Assembly: GCF_000293885.2 (NCBI RefSeq)
Contig: NZ_CP010945.1
Span: forward strand, 4,360,001-4,424,000
Length of the DNA stretch: 64,000 bases
Direction of reading: 5' to 3'
Source: Pseudomonas fluorescens NCIMB 11764
GTDB lineage: Bacteria; Pseudomonadota; Gammaproteobacteria; Pseudomonadales; Pseudomonadaceae
Part shown: piece after piece, positions 1-9,121 of the stretch
How the letters are laid out: every line of letters starts with the position of its first letter
Position numbering within the stretch: position 1 is the stretch's first letter
The notes under the pieces: model-generated
The model's input: the letters and a program-made list of their open reading frames with translations, nothing else
What the model was told of the DNA's origin: nothing
The model's database searches: none
Program-made: the position numbers and the translations under genes

Positions 1-1
1 G

Positions 2-1000
2 AGCGATGACCCGGGCGTGACCAGCGAAGTCGCATTGCTCACCGTGTTGGTCCTGGGGGCACTGTGTAGCACCAGGCTCGAACTGGCCATTGCCATTGCC
101 GTGGTGGTGACGGGGTTGTTGACGTATCGACAGAAGCTGCACCACTTTGCCCGTAGCCAGTTGACTGATGCGGAGATGCGCGACGGTCTGGTCCTGCTGA
201 CTGCCGCACTGGTGGTGCTGCCACTGGTGCCTGATCGCTTCATTGGCCCCTATGCCGCCATCAATCTGCGCACCATTTGCACCCTGACGGTGTTGCTCAT
301 GGTGGTGGGCGCGGTGGGGCATGTTGCTGTTCGTACGTTGGGTACCCGTTATGGCTATGCGATCAGCGCCATTGCCTCCGGATTTGCCTCGAGCACCGTG
401 ACCATCGCCGCTATGGGCCACATTGCCGCCAAGGAGCCGGACAACATCAAGGTCTTGAGCGCAGCGGCGATATTCTCCAACCTCGCGACCTTCATCCAGG
501 TCGGCCTGATCCTGGGCACGGTCGACACCGATCTGTTACGTCATATCTGGGCCCCGTTAATGTGCGGTGCTGCCGCCACGGCGCTGTATGGCCTGTGCTT
601 GATGTTTCCCCGGCCTGCGACCGGCGTGAGCCAACCGATCAAGGTCGGCGGTGCGTTTAATCTCAAGCTGGCCCTGCTCGTCACATTGACCATGACCGGC
701 ATCGCTTTCCTGTCGTCGGTGATGCTCAGCCTCTACGGCGAAGTGGGCGTGATGCTGACGGCGACCTTGACCGGCTTTGCCGATGCCCACTCCTCGACAG
801 CGTCGATTGCCACATTAGCCAAGTCGGGCCAGATGCCGTTCGACGCCATTGCCGTCCCGACGTTAATCGCCGTCAGCAGTAACTCCCTGAGCAAATGCCT
901 GGTGGCGTGGGTCAGTGGCGGTCGACCGTTCGCCGCTTATCTCATCCCGGGGCAGGTATTGCTGACGCTGGCGATGTGGGCCGGAATCTTGCTGCTCTGA
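2..1000 (+). CDS. DUF4010/MgtC-SapB family membrane protein (5' truncated)
   Basis: Very hydrophobic protein with about eight to nine predicted membrane helices, resembling the DUF4010 part of MgtC/SapB-family inner-membrane proteins. The frame stays open to the left window edge (residues SDDPG precede the first GTG at 17), so the gene probably begins outside the window and the N-terminal MgtC-like half is missing from view. A glycine/serine-rich segment (ASGFASSTVTIAAMG) and a second one (GFADAHSSTASIA) look like the paired conserved loops of this family. The substrate is unknown; MgtC-type proteins are linked to Mg2+ stress and membrane potential. It ends about 100 nt before the first universal stress gene, which has its own FNR-like box, so the two are probably transcribed separately. 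Confidence 0.75.
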   Translation, partial: SDDPGVTSEVALLTVLVLGALCSTRLELAIAIAVVVTGLLTYRQKLHHFARSQLTDAEMRDGLVLLTAALVVLPLVPDRFIGPYAAINLRTICTLTVLLMVVGAVGHVAVRTLGTRYGYAISAIASGFASSTVTIAAMGHIAAKEPDNIKVLSAAAIFSNLATFIQVGLILGTVDTDLLRHIWAPLMCGAAATALYGLCLMFPRPATGVSQPIKVGGAFNLKLALLVTLTMTGIAFLSSVMLSLYGEVGVMLTATLTGFADAHSSTASIATLAKSGQMPFDAIAVPTLIAVSSNSLSKCLVAWVSGGRPFAAYLIPGQVLLTLAMWAGILLL

Positions 1001-1019
1001 AGGTACATCTCGCGTTGGG

Positions 1020-1033
1020 CTGATAAAGATCAA
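1020..1033 (+). promoter_or_regulatory. ANR/FNR-type box upstream of first usp gene
   Basis: CTGATAAAGATCAA matches the FNR/ANR consensus TTGAT-N4-ATCAA at 9 of 10 positions. Its centre lies about 76 nt before the ATG at 1103, which suits an activator site near -41.5 of a promoter with a short leader. Confidence 0.7.
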
Positions 1034-1102
1034 GTTGACTGAATCGGGACCGCTCAATCTGTATGCCTACGCAATCCAGAAGGCCGTATGCCGAGGTGTC
1101 CA

Positions 1103-2026
1103 ATGTCGCAGACTCAGCGTTTATTGTTAATAGCTCCCTCAGCCATGACCCGTACACCGGCGTTCGACCGGGCCGCGGCGTTGGCGCGGGCGATGCAAAT
1201 GCCGTTGCACATCGTGGCATTTGACTACTCGCAGGCACTGGCGGTGGCTGGCCTGTTTGCGCCCGAACAAATGAACCGTGCACGTGACGGCTATCTGCAG
1301 ACCCACCGGCAGTGGCTCACGGAACAGGCCGGGTTGATGAGCAGGCACGGTGTGGAAGTCACCAGCGAAGTGGTGTGGGTGCAGCACCCGTATGAGGAAA
1401 TCATGCAATTCGTCAACGAGATGCCGTTGGCACTGATCATCAAGGATGCGCAGGAAGAGTCGGCGCTCAAGCGTGTGTTTTTCACGCCGCTGGATTGGCA
1501 ACTGTTGCGCGATTGCCCGGTACCTGTGCATCTGGTGACCAACGCCCTCAATCCGCGCCCGCACAGCGTATTGGCCATCGTCGATGTGCTGCGCAGCGAA
1601 GACCAGGACCTGGTGTTCAACGACCAGATCATTGATGCCGCCACCAAACTGGCCGAGGTGTGTGATGCCCGCCTGGAGCTGTTGCACGCCTACGACTGGA
1701 CCGCCGTGTATGCCCAGGACATTGGTTTTGGGGCGCTGCCATTGGCCGTCGGCATCTATGAAACCCTGGGCTCGGCGCAGCACGAAGCGTTTGCGGCATT
1801 GGCCGAACGCCATGGCGTACCACCGGAATGTCGGCACTTCATCGAGGGAATCCCGGTGAACAGTATTTGTGAGTTCGCCGCCGACCATCACACCGATGTC
1901 ATCGTGATGGGGACGGTGCAACACAAGGGACTTAACAAACTATTGGGAACCACGGCCGAGCAACTGTTACAGCGGGCGCCGTGCAGTGTGTTGGCGATCA
2001 AGCCGGGCCGGATGCTGCAGTCCTGA
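1103..2026 (+). CDS. Tandem-domain universal stress protein (UspE-like)
   Basis: A 307-residue cytoplasmic protein made of two Usp domains in tandem, the layout of E. coli UspE. The N-terminal domain starts with a beta strand (RLLLIAPSA). The C-terminal domain keeps the nucleotide-loop pattern GTVQHKGLNKLLGTTAEQ followed by PCSVLAIKP. The start at 1103 is preferred over the ATG at 1088 because GAGGTG sits six bases upstream. It is the first of four same-strand paralogues here (also 2869, 8208, 12678) and is closest in opening sequence to the one at 12678 (MTRTPAF motif in both). In P. aeruginosa such proteins support survival during anaerobic energy starvation; the FNR-type box upstream suggests the same role. 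The exact ligand is unknown. Confidence 0.9.
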   Translation: MSQTQRLLLIAPSAMTRTPAFDRAAALARAMQMPLHIVAFDYSQALAVAGLFAPEQMNRARDGYLQTHRQWLTEQAGLMSRHGVEVTSEVVWVQHPYEEIMQFVNEMPLALIIKDAQEESALKRVFFTPLDWQLLRDCPVPVHLVTNALNPRPHSVLAIVDVLRSEDQDLVFNDQIIDAATKLAEVCDARLELLHAYDWTAVYAQDIGFGALPLAVGIYETLGSAQHEAFAALAERHGVPPECRHFIEGIPVNSICEFAADHHTDVIVMGTVQHKGLNKLLGTTAEQLLQRAPCSVLAIKPGRMLQS

Positions 2027-2078
2027 GAATGGATCGCCCCGCGATGAAACGTTGGCCGTAACATCGCGGGGCGAGGGT

Positions 2079-2642
2079 TTACAGGGAAAGACGATGAATG
2101 ACCTGGCGGCTGTCATCGGGGTCATTGTGTGTTTCGAAGCCCAGGGCTTTGGCCAGGTCGCGCATCGGCGTATTGCTGGAGGCGTCCACTGAATACATCT
2201 GGCGAAAACCGTTCTGGCGCGCGGCTTTGATCAAATGCTCCATCAGGAGTGTACCCAGGCCCAGGTGCATCCATTCATCTGCGACCGTCACGGCGCATTC
2301 ACATTCAAGTCCGCCGGTGGCGGCATACCGGCTGACGCCGATCTCGACCAGTTTGCCGTTGTCATGGACCAGGGCGATAAAGGCCAGGCGTTTGTCGTTG
2401 TCGGTATCCATCAACTGATCGAGCAAAGCGCCGGTGGGCTCGTTGATCTGCGCCAGAAAACGCATGTGGCGAGACTCGGGAGAGAGCCGTTTGATAAAGT
2501 CGTATTCGCGCTCGCGGTCTTTTTCCGCCAGCGGCCGGATCAATACGTGGCGGCCATCCTTGAGTTCTTCGATCCAGTACCTTCCGGTGACTGCAGCATA
2601 GGCAGCCGCCGCCCGGTCATTGTGGTCTTTGACGGTGAGCAT
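2079..2642 (-). CDS. GNAT-family N-acetyltransferase
   Basis: A 187-residue GNAT acetyltransferase. It opens with a short lead, then GRHVLIRPLAEKDRERE, which is the usual first strand of Pat/YfiQ-like GNAT domains, and it carries the acetyl-CoA segment ADEWMHLGLGTLLMEHLI. The C-terminal part (ALGFE, then DPDDSRQVIHRLSL) completes the fold. The start at 2642 (MLTVKDHND) is supported by GGAGG about ten bases upstream; the frame is open further, to 2792, but without a better start. It is divergent from the second usp gene, and an FNR-like box at 2731-2744 lies about 95 nt upstream. Its place in the cluster suggests protein or small-molecule acetylation under oxygen limitation. The substrate cannot be told from sequence. 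Confidence 0.85.
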   Translation of the reverse strand: MLTVKDHNDRAAAAYAAVTGRYWIEELKDGRHVLIRPLAEKDREREYDFIKRLSPESRHMRFLAQINEPTGALLDQLMDTDNDKRLAFIALVHDNGKLVEIGVSRYAATGGLECECAVTVADEWMHLGLGTLLMEHLIKAARQNGFRQMYSVDASSNTPMRDLAKALGFETHNDPDDSRQVIHRLSL

Positions 2643-2730
2643 GGGGTCGTCCTCCAACGGGTTTGAAAAGGGGCGCGCGGTGATGAACCGCACCGTTCGT
2701 TCCTTTCTACGCCGCTGTCGGCGCTTGAAT

Positions 2731-2744
2731 CTGATCTGGATCAG
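2731..2744 (-). promoter_or_regulatory. FNR/ANR-like box for the GNAT gene
   Basis: CTGATCTGGATCAG keeps the TGAT-N4-ATCA core of the FNR/ANR site and is itself nearly palindromic. It lies about 95 nt upstream of the GNAT start at 2642. A second, better box lies 35 bp away and faces the usp gene. Confidence 0.5.
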
Positions 2745-2778
2745 AGACTCGTGATCAAGCGCATTCATTTGTACCTGG

Positions 2779-2792
2779 TTGACGTAAATCAA
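2779..2792 (+). promoter_or_regulatory. ANR/FNR-type box upstream of second usp gene
   Basis: TTGACGTAAATCAA matches the consensus at 9 of 10 positions. The centre is about 83 nt upstream of the ATG at 2869. Confidence 0.7.
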
Positions 2793-2868
2793 CCTGGGGC
2801 AGGGGGCAGCGGGTGCAGTCTGGGATACCTGCCGGCCCTTGCGAGCCGGTGTCGAATCGAGGTGTGTG

Positions 2869-3780
2869 ATGGGTCAATATCAACGATTGTTGCTGATCGC
2901 CGACCAAACCTTGCATCAATCCCCGGCGCTGTTACGTGCTGTCGCCCTGGCCAAGGAAAGCGGGGCGGCCTTGGCCGTGCGAGCCTATGTCGAACCGGCG
3001 CCGGTGGTGCATTTGTGGGAAGAGAAAGTCGATGACGCGAGGTATCAGGGCTATTTGCGCCGCTATCGTCGCTGGGCGGCCGACGAGATGGACCGGCTCA
3101 ATGACGCGGGGCTGGAGGTGACCGTCGAAGTGGTGTTCACCACCCATCCGCTGCTGGACATCCTCAAGACCGTCGAAGACCTCAAACCCGACTTGCTGAT
3201 CAAGGACGTGACCCTTGAACCGCTGCTCAAGCGGGTGTTCATTACCCCGCTCGATTGCCACTTGCTGCGCGAATGCCCGGTTCCGGTTCATCTGGTCAAC
3301 CAGGCACGCTACAGCTTGCCGCACCGCATCGTGGCGGCGGTGGACCCGTTCGATCCCTCAACCCAGATCAGCGGCCTCAATGACAGCATCATCCAGGCCG
3401 CCAACGCGTTAGCCCTGCAATGTGACGCGCCGCTGCACCTGCTTTACGCCTATGACTTGTCGTCAGCCTTCAATGGCGACACGCCGCTGGCGGGCGGTGG
3501 CTGGGGCGTGGACTATATCGAAGAGCTGCGTGAGTCGTTGCACCGGGCCTTTGTCACCCTGGCGGATCGCTACGGTGTGCCACCCGAGCGTCGGCATTTC
3601 GTCATGGGGTTGCCGGTGCCGGTGATCAGCGAATTCGTCGAGCAATTCCTGGTGGATGTGGTGGTGATGGGGACTGTGCACCGGGTGGGCATCGACCGAA
3701 TGATCGGCAGTAACACCGAGCGGGCGCTGTACTCGGTGCCAGGGAGCATTCTGGCCGTGGGGCAGGGCGTCAAGGCGTGA
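2869..3780 (+). CDS. Tandem-domain universal stress protein (UspE-like)
   Basis: A 303-residue protein with two Usp domains. The first strand is YQRLLLIADQ and the C-terminal nucleotide-loop region is VVMGTVHRVGIDRMIGSNTE, then PGSILAVGQG. The start ATG at 2869 has GAGGTG eight bases upstream; the earlier TTG at 2839 lacks a ribosome site. The middle of the protein shares LLIKDVTLEPLLKRVF and a TPLD-x3-LLR-x-CPVPVHLV stretch with its paralogues, so these genes arose by duplication. Its 3' end overlaps the convergent alcohol dehydrogenase gene by 11 bp. The likely role is protection of energy metabolism in oxygen-limited cells, driven by the upstream FNR-type box. Confidence 0.9.
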   Translation: MGQYQRLLLIADQTLHQSPALLRAVALAKESGAALAVRAYVEPAPVVHLWEEKVDDARYQGYLRRYRRWAADEMDRLNDAGLEVTVEVVFTTHPLLDILKTVEDLKPDLLIKDVTLEPLLKRVFITPLDCHLLRECPVPVHLVNQARYSLPHRIVAAVDPFDPSTQISGLNDSIIQAANALALQCDAPLHLLYAYDLSSAFNGDTPLAGGGWGVDYIEELRESLHRAFVTLADRYGVPPERRHFVMGLPVPVISEFVEQFLVDVVVMGTVHRVGIDRMIGSNTERALYSVPGSILAVGQGVKA

Positions 3781-4753
3781 GGACGATGGCACCGTTGAAC
3801 TGACCCGCTCTTAAACAGGCCAGGGCCTCATTGGCGTCGTCGAGGGCGAACCGGGTGACGTCGCATTGCACGGGCGTGTGTTGCAGCTCCGCGAAAAACG
3901 CGGTGCCGTCTTCTCGCGTCAGGTTGGCCACCGAGCGGACGTTGCGCTCGCCCCACAGCAGCCGATAGGGAAACGCCGGAATGTCACTCATGTGAATACC
4001 GGCGCATACCACACAGCCGCCCTTGGCAGTCACCGCCAGCGCCGCCGGTACCAGCGCGCCGACGGGGGCGAAAATCAGGCTGGCGTCGAGCAGATGCGGC
4101 GGCGATTGATCCGAAGGACCGGCCCATGTGGCGCCCAGTGTGCGTGCATAGGTCTGGCTTGCCAGGTCGTCCGGTCGGGTGAAGGCGTACACCTGCTGGC
4201 CCCGGCCCTGCGCCACCTGAATGGCCAAATGAGCGGCAGCGCCGAAACCATAGAGCCCGAGGTGGCGTGCATCCTTGACCATTTGCAAGGCCCTGAAGCC
4301 GATCAGCCCGGCACACAACAGCGGCGCCGCTTGTAGGTCCGACAGTGCCGGCGGAATGTGAAAACAGAAACGTGGGTCGGCTACGGTGTATTCCGCATAG
4401 CCACCGTCCAGGTGACAACCGGTGAACTGCGCCTGATCGCAAAGATTCTCCCGGCCCGAGCGGCAAAACCCGCATTCACCGCACGTCCAGCCCAGCCAGG
4501 GAACGCCCACTCGCTGGCCAATCCAGGCGGGGTCGACGTCAGCGCCTACCGCCGTGACTTCGCCGACGATTTCATGCCCCGGCACTCGCGGCAGCACCGC
4601 TTGTGGCAACTCGCCGTCCACCAGGTGCAGGTCGGTGCGGCATACGCCACAAGCCAGGACTTCGATTAATAGTTGGTGTGCGCCAGGTGTCGGGACAGGG
4701 CGCTCTTCCCGTTGCAGCGGCTGGCCGGGAACATGCAGAACCATGGCACGCAT
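3770..4753 (-). CDS. Zinc-dependent alcohol dehydrogenase family protein
   Basis: A 327-residue medium-chain dehydrogenase/reductase that oxidises an alcohol or reduces an aldehyde with NAD(P). Visible features are the catalytic zinc site CGVCRTDLH and GHE (PRVPGHEIVGEV), the four-cysteine structural zinc loop (CGECGFCRSGRENLC), and a Rossmann segment (LGLYGFGAAAHLAIQVA) in which the GFGAAAHL form is typical of the AdhA-type branch that also includes mycobacterial AdhA. GGAG lies nine bases upstream of the ATG. It follows the FNR-type regulator gene by 24 nt on the same strand, so the two form an operon. Fermentative NADH disposal under low oxygen fits the context; the true substrate is not determined. 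Confidence 0.88.
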   Translation of the reverse strand: MRAMVLHVPGQPLQREERPVPTPGAHQLLIEVLACGVCRTDLHLVDGELPQAVLPRVPGHEIVGEVTAVGADVDPAWIGQRVGVPWLGWTCGECGFCRSGRENLCDQAQFTGCHLDGGYAEYTVADPRFCFHIPPALSDLQAAPLLCAGLIGFRALQMVKDARHLGLYGFGAAAHLAIQVAQGRGQQVYAFTRPDDLASQTYARTLGATWAGPSDQSPPHLLDASLIFAPVGALVPAALAVTAKGGCVVCAGIHMSDIPAFPYRLLWGERNVRSVANLTREDGTAFFAELQHTPVQCDVTRFALDDANEALACLRAGQFNGAIVLTP

Positions 4754-4777
4754 GACGATTCTCCAGACGTGCAGGTG

Positions 4778-5536
4778 TTAGCGAGGGGAACGATGACAGC
4801 CTGCGACCAGCTGCTTGAGCCCTTCCATGTTCTGGATTTTGACGTCGCGGCCTGATATTTCTACCAGCCCCTGATCCCGCAGGTGCGCAATGCCCCGGCA
4901 GATGGTTTCCAGCCGCAGCCCCAGGTAGGAGCCGATTTCTTCGCGTCGCATTTTCAGCACGAAGTCCCTGGAGGAATAGCCACGGATACTGAAACGTTGC
5001 GACAGGTTCAGCAGAAAAGCCGCCAGCCGCTCATCCGAGTTCATATTGCCCATCAGCATCAACATGCTGTGATCACGCACGATTTCACGGCTCAGGAGCC
5101 GGTTGAGGTTGTGCTGCAGCGACGGCAGGTTGTGGGCGAGCTTCTCCAGTTGCGCGAAGTGGATGGGGCAGACTTCGCTGTCCTCGAGGGCAAACGCATT
5201 GCAGGCGTGCTCATCGGCGCTGATGGCGTCCAGACCGAGCATCTCGCCGGGTATGTGAAACCCCGTGACCTGTTCACGACCATCGACGGATAACACGCTG
5301 GTCTTGAACGAGCCGATACGAACTGCGTAAAGCGAACGCAGTGGATCACCCGTGCGGTACAACGCGGCACCCTTTTTAACCTTGAAGCGCTGCACGATCA
5401 GCGTATCCAGTCGCTCGACTTCCGCGCCGCTCAAGCCAATCGGCAGGCACAACTCCAATACGCTGCAGTTGGAACAGGCGGCTTTTAGGTAATGAACTTG
5501 AAGTGGGCGAGTTTCAGGCATGAGGGGAGACGCCAT
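4778..5536 (-). CDS. FNR/ANR-type Crp family transcriptional regulator (paralogue)
   Basis: A 252-residue regulator with a cyclic-nucleotide-binding-like sensor domain and a C-terminal winged helix. Cys21, Cys24 and Cys30 (C-x2-C-x5-C) plus Cys123 match the four [4Fe-4S] ligands of FNR, so it is probably an oxygen sensor. The recognition helix reads LETICRGIAHL: the base-contacting Glu210 and Arg214 of the E-x2-S-R motif are kept, but the Ser is Cys213. Neither possible start (5536 or 5521) has a strong ribosome site, so the N-terminus is uncertain. It appears to be a second copy separate from the housekeeping ANR, which usually has Ser in this helix. It is co-transcribed with the alcohol dehydrogenase and sits in the middle of a cluster rich in FNR-type boxes, making it the likely local regulator. 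Confidence 0.9.
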   Translation of the reverse strand: MASPLMPETRPLQVHYLKAACSNCSVLELCLPIGLSGAEVERLDTLIVQRFKVKKGAALYRTGDPLRSLYAVRIGSFKTSVLSVDGREQVTGFHIPGEMLGLDAISADEHACNAFALEDSEVCPIHFAQLEKLAHNLPSLQHNLNRLLSREIVRDHSMLMLMGNMNSDERLAAFLLNLSQRFSIRGYSSRDFVLKMRREEIGSYLGLRLETICRGIAHLRDQGLVEISGRDVKIQNMEGLKQLVAGCHRSPR

Positions 5537-5690
5537 CTAGGAGTTTTCTAAGCATAGATGGTGAGTCTTCGAGCGCGAACCTCATTGGGGTGATCGCCGA
5601 GGTAATCGACGAACGGGGAGGAATCCACGTCCTGCGTGCCAATGTTCAGAGCGTTCCCACGCCATTGAGCTTGATCGTCGGCGATGAGAA

Positions 5691-5704
5691 TTGATGTAAA
5701 TCAA
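5691..5704 (+). promoter_or_regulatory. Perfect ANR/FNR box upstream of phosphoketolase
   Basis: TTGATGTAAATCAA matches the 10 consensus positions exactly. Its centre is 78 nt before the ATG at 5776, and CAGAAT at about 5726-5731 sits where a -10 element is expected for a -41.5 activator site. It could also act on the divergent regulator gene 155 bp away. Confidence 0.85.
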
Positions 5705-5775
5705 GTCTTGGGCGTTTCAGGCACCCAGAATTCATGAATGGCGATGGGTAGGCCGGGCCGTTGGCGGAGGACTTC

Positions 5776-8151
5776 ATGAGCGATTTTCTGAGTGACGAGC
5801 AACTGGAAGGGCTGGATGCCTATTGGCGGGCCTCCAATTATCTGGCTGTCGGGCAGATCTACCTCAAAGACAACCCTTTGCTGAAGGTGCCCCTGACCCT
5901 GGCACATGTCAAACCCCGGCTGCTGGGCCATTGGGGCACGACGCCGGGGCTGAACCTGATCTACACCCACCTCAATCGGTTGATCAAGCAGTACGACCTG
6001 AACATGCTCTTCGTTGCCGGCCCCGGTCATGGTGGGCCAGCGGTTGTGGCACAGACTTATCTGGAAGGGACGTATACCGAGTTTTATCCTTCGGTGGAGT
6101 GCAATGCCAACGGTCTGGTTCGCTTGTTTCGGCAGTTTTCATGGCCTTACGGCATATCCAGCCATGTCTCGGCGCAGATTCCGGGGTCGATCCATGAAGG
6201 CGGCGAACTGGGCTATAGCCTGGCCCATGCCTATGGTGCCGCGTTTGATAACCCTGACTTGATCGTCGCTTGCGTGATTGGTGATGGTGAGGCCGAAACC
6301 GGTACGCTGGCGGCCAGTTGGCACTCCAACAAGTTCCTCAACCCCGCGCGTGACGGGGCGGTGTTGCCGATCCTGCACCTCAACGGCTACAAAATTGCCA
6401 ATCCCACGGTGCTGGCCAGAATCAGTGAGGATGAGCTGTCGGCCTTGATGTATGGCTATGGCTACGATCCGTATTTCGTTGAAGGCGATGATCCGGCGCA
6501 CGTGCATCAGGCCCTGGCCCGGACACTGGATACGATCGTGCTGAAAATCCGCGAGATTCAGCGCGAAGCGCGTCAGCCTCGGCAGACCGAAGCGTCGGAA
6601 CGGCCGCTGTGGCCCATGCTGGTGTTGCGCACACCCAAAGGCTGGACCGGCCCGAAATTCGTCGATGGCCACCGCGTTGAAGGCACCTGGCGCGCGCATC
6701 AGGTGCCCCTGGCCGATTTTCAGCAGGCGATTCATCTGCGCCAACTGGAGGAGTGGCTCAACAGTTATCGTCCCGATGAGCTGTTTGATGCCAATGGTGC
6801 CTTGCTGCCCGAAATCGCTGCACTGGCACCGACCGGGCACCGGCGCATGAGTGCCAATCCCCATGCCAACGGTGGCGAGCTGTTGCGGGCGCTGGACCTG
6901 CCCCCGTTCATCGACTATGCGGTGAAACTCGAGGTTCCTGGCAGCCTGCGCGCAGAGGCCACGCGGGTGCTGGGCACGTTTTTGCGCGATGTAATGAAAA
7001 ACAGTCTGCTATCGAAAAACTTCCGTCTGTTCGGCCCCGATGAAACGGCGTCGAATCGACTGGATGCGGTCTACGAGGTCAGCGCCAAAGCATGGATGGA
7101 GCCGCTGGAGCCAGACGATGTGAACCTGGCGGCCGACGGTCGGGTCATGGAAATCCTCAGTGAACAGGTGTGCGAAGGCTGGCTGGAAGGCTATTTGCTG
7201 ACCGGACGCCATGGTTTGCTGTCCTGTTATGAGGCGTTCATCCATATCGTCGACTCCATGGTCAATCAACACGCCAAATGGCTGAAAACCGCTGCCGAGG
7301 TACCGTGGCGTAAACCCGTTGCTTCGCTCAATTACTTGCTGACATCCCACGTCTGGCGCCAGGACCACAACGGTTTCTCCCACCAGGACCCGGGGTTCAT
7401 CGACTTGGTGGCCAACAAAAAGTCGGACGTGGTGCGGATTTATCTACCCCCCGATGCCAATTGCCTGCTGTCGGTGGCCGACCACTGCCTGAGAAGCCGC
7501 GATTACATCAACGTCATCGTCGCCGGCAAGCAACCGGAATGGCAGTGGCTGGATATCGATGCAGCCATCCGGCATTGCCAGGCGGGTATCAGTCGATGGG
7601 ACTGGGCGTGTTGCGAGGAGGGTGATCCGGATGTGGTGATGGCCTGCGCCGGTGACGTGCCAACCCTGGAAACCCTGGCGGCGGTGACTTTGTTACGCGA
7701 GTACGTACCGGATGTGCGGGTGAGGGTGATCAACGTCGTGGATTTGATGGTATTGCAGCCGTCGTATCAGCACCCCCACGGTTTATCGGACAGCGCGTTC
7801 GATGAGTTGTTTACCGTGGACAAACCGGTGATTTTTGCCTTTCACGGCTACCCGGCGCTCATCCACCGGCTGCTGTACAAGCGCACCAGTCATGAGAATT
7901 TCCACGTGCGCGGTTTCAAGGAGGAGGGCGCGACCACGACACCGTTCGACATGGCGGTGATCAACAATCTGGATCGTTATCGGTTGGCGCTGGACGTCAT
8001 CGAGCGGGTGCCCCGGCTGCACGATCACGTGCAAATCGCGCAATCGCGCTACTGGTCCACCATGGAAAAACACAAGCTCTATCTCATCGAGCACGGGCTG
8101 GACATGCCCGAGGTGCTGAACTGGCAATGGACGCCCATGGCAGGTCACTGA
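5776..8151 (+). CDS. xfp: Xylulose-5-phosphate/fructose-6-phosphate phosphoketolase
   Basis: A 791-residue thiamine-diphosphate enzyme, full length for the family, that cleaves xylulose 5-phosphate (and often fructose 6-phosphate) with phosphate to give acetyl phosphate and an aldose phosphate. Family signatures are visible: [20 protein letters not shown] and [20 protein letters not shown] near residues 140-185, plus GPGHGGPA early in the protein. The start at 5776 has GGAGG seven bases upstream; the TTG at 5761 does not. The box at 5691 predicts induction at low oxygen. In pseudomonads, which lack phosphofructokinase, the enzyme would give a route to acetyl phosphate and ATP by substrate-level phosphorylation when respiration is limited. 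The next usp gene follows after 56 nt with no clear promoter, so the two are probably one operon. Confidence 0.95.
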   Translation: MSDFLSDEQLEGLDAYWRASNYLAVGQIYLKDNPLLKVPLTLAHVKPRLLGHWGTTPGLNLIYTHLNRLIKQYDLNMLFVAGPGHGGPAVVAQTYLEGTYTEFYPSVECNANGLVRLFRQFSWPYGISSHVSAQIPGSIHEGGELGYSLAHAYGAAFDNPDLIVACVIGDGEAETGTLAASWHSNKFLNPARDGAVLPILHLNGYKIANPTVLARISEDELSALMYGYGYDPYFVEGDDPAHVHQALARTLDTIVLKIREIQREARQPRQTEASERPLWPMLVLRTPKGWTGPKFVDGHRVEGTWRAHQVPLADFQQAIHLRQLEEWLNSYRPDELFDANGALLPEIAALAPTGHRRMSANPHANGGELLRALDLPPFIDYAVKLEVPGSLRAEATRVLGTFLRDVMKNSLLSKNFRLFGPDETASNRLDAVYEVSAKAWMEPLEPDDVNLAADGRVMEILSEQVCEGWLEGYLLTGRHGLLSCYEAFIHIVDSMVNQHAKWLKTAAEVPWRKPVASLNYLLTSHVWRQDHNGFSHQDPGFIDLVANKKSDVVRIYLPPDANCLLSVADHCLRSRDYINVIVAGKQPEWQWLDIDAAIRHCQAGISRWDWACCEEGDPDVVMACAGDVPTLETLAAVTLLREYVPDVRVRVINVVDLMVLQPSYQHPHGLSDSAFDELFTVDKPVIFAFHGYPALIHRLLYKRTSHENFHVRGFKEEGATTTPFDMAVINNLDRYRLALDVIERVPRLHDHVQIAQSRYWSTMEKHKLYLIEHGLDMPEVLNWQWTPMAGH

Positions 8152-8207
8152 ATCCGGCGCCCCAGGCAGCCGCTGCAACCGAACACTCACCTGAGTAGAG
8201 GTAGATC

Positions 8208-9092
8208 ATGAGCCAGTATCAAAAGTTATTACTCATCATCAACCCGGCCTTGCGCCAGTCCCCCGCGATCAATCATGCGGCTGCGCTGGCCAAGGCCAGC
8301 GGCGCAAGTTTGCATATCGCGGCGCTCCTGAAATCGCTGGATCGCCTGTCGTTTCTTGAACAGGGAAATCGGGAACAGGCGCGGGAGAGCTACCTGCAGG
8401 AACACCGCGACTGGCTCAAGGCTCAGGCAAGCAATCTGCGTGGCCGTGGGCTCGAAGTCACCACCGAAGTGGCCTGGGCCGATGACATGGAGCAGGACAT
8501 CCTCGCTCATGTCATGGAAATGCAGCCCGACCTGCTGATCAAGGAAGTCCAGCATGAATCAGTGCTTAAACGTGCCTTTTTCACCCCGCTTGACTGGTAC
8601 CTGCTGCGGCACTGCCCGATACCGGTATATCTCGTGGGCGGCAGTGGCTTCGGCTTGCCGCGCAAGATTGTGGCGGCGGTCGAAGTGTCGGAGACCGAGT
8701 CTCCCGACAACGAACTCAACGAGCGGATTATTCAGCAAGCGACGGGTCTGGCCATGCAGTGTGGAGCTGAATTGCATTTGCTGTACGCCTGCGATATCTC
8801 GGCCGGTTTTCTGGCGGACATGGACGGCCTGACCTTGGCTGACCTCACCAAGGCCTTACGCAAAGACCTGGAAAAAAACTTCCTCAAGCTGGCGAGCCGG
8901 TATGGCGTATCCGCCGATCATCGACATTTCATTATGGGACACCCCGTTTCGGCCCTGAGCGAGTTCGCCAATGAGCAGAATGTCGATGTCATCGTGATGG
9001 GAAAAGTCCAGTCACGCGGAGTGAACAAGCTGTTGGGCAGTACGACTGAACACATTCTGTATCAGGTACCTTGCTGCATTCTGGCGGTATAG
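8208..9092 (+). CDS. Tandem-domain universal stress protein (UspE-like)
   Basis: A 294-residue protein with two Usp domains, the third of four paralogues. It has the strand YQKLLLIINP, the shared inter-domain stretch LLIKEVQHESVLKRAFFTPL, and the C-terminal loop VMGKVQSRGVNKLLGSTTE. GAGG lies about ten bases upstream of the ATG. It sits 56 nt after phosphoketolase, with no FNR-type box of its own, so it is likely expressed from the phosphoketolase promoter. The role is inferred as stress protection in energy-limited cells. Confidence 0.88.
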   Translation: MSQYQKLLLIINPALRQSPAINHAAALAKASGASLHIAALLKSLDRLSFLEQGNREQARESYLQEHRDWLKAQASNLRGRGLEVTTEVAWADDMEQDILAHVMEMQPDLLIKEVQHESVLKRAFFTPLDWYLLRHCPIPVYLVGGSGFGLPRKIVAAVEVSETESPDNELNERIIQQATGLAMQCGAELHLLYACDISAGFLADMDGLTLADLTKALRKDLEKNFLKLASRYGVSADHRHFIMGHPVSALSEFANEQNVDVIVMGKVQSRGVNKLLGSTTEHILYQVPCCILAV

Positions 9093-9121
9093 CGGGCTGC
9101 GAGCAGTGGTAAAGGAAGGGC

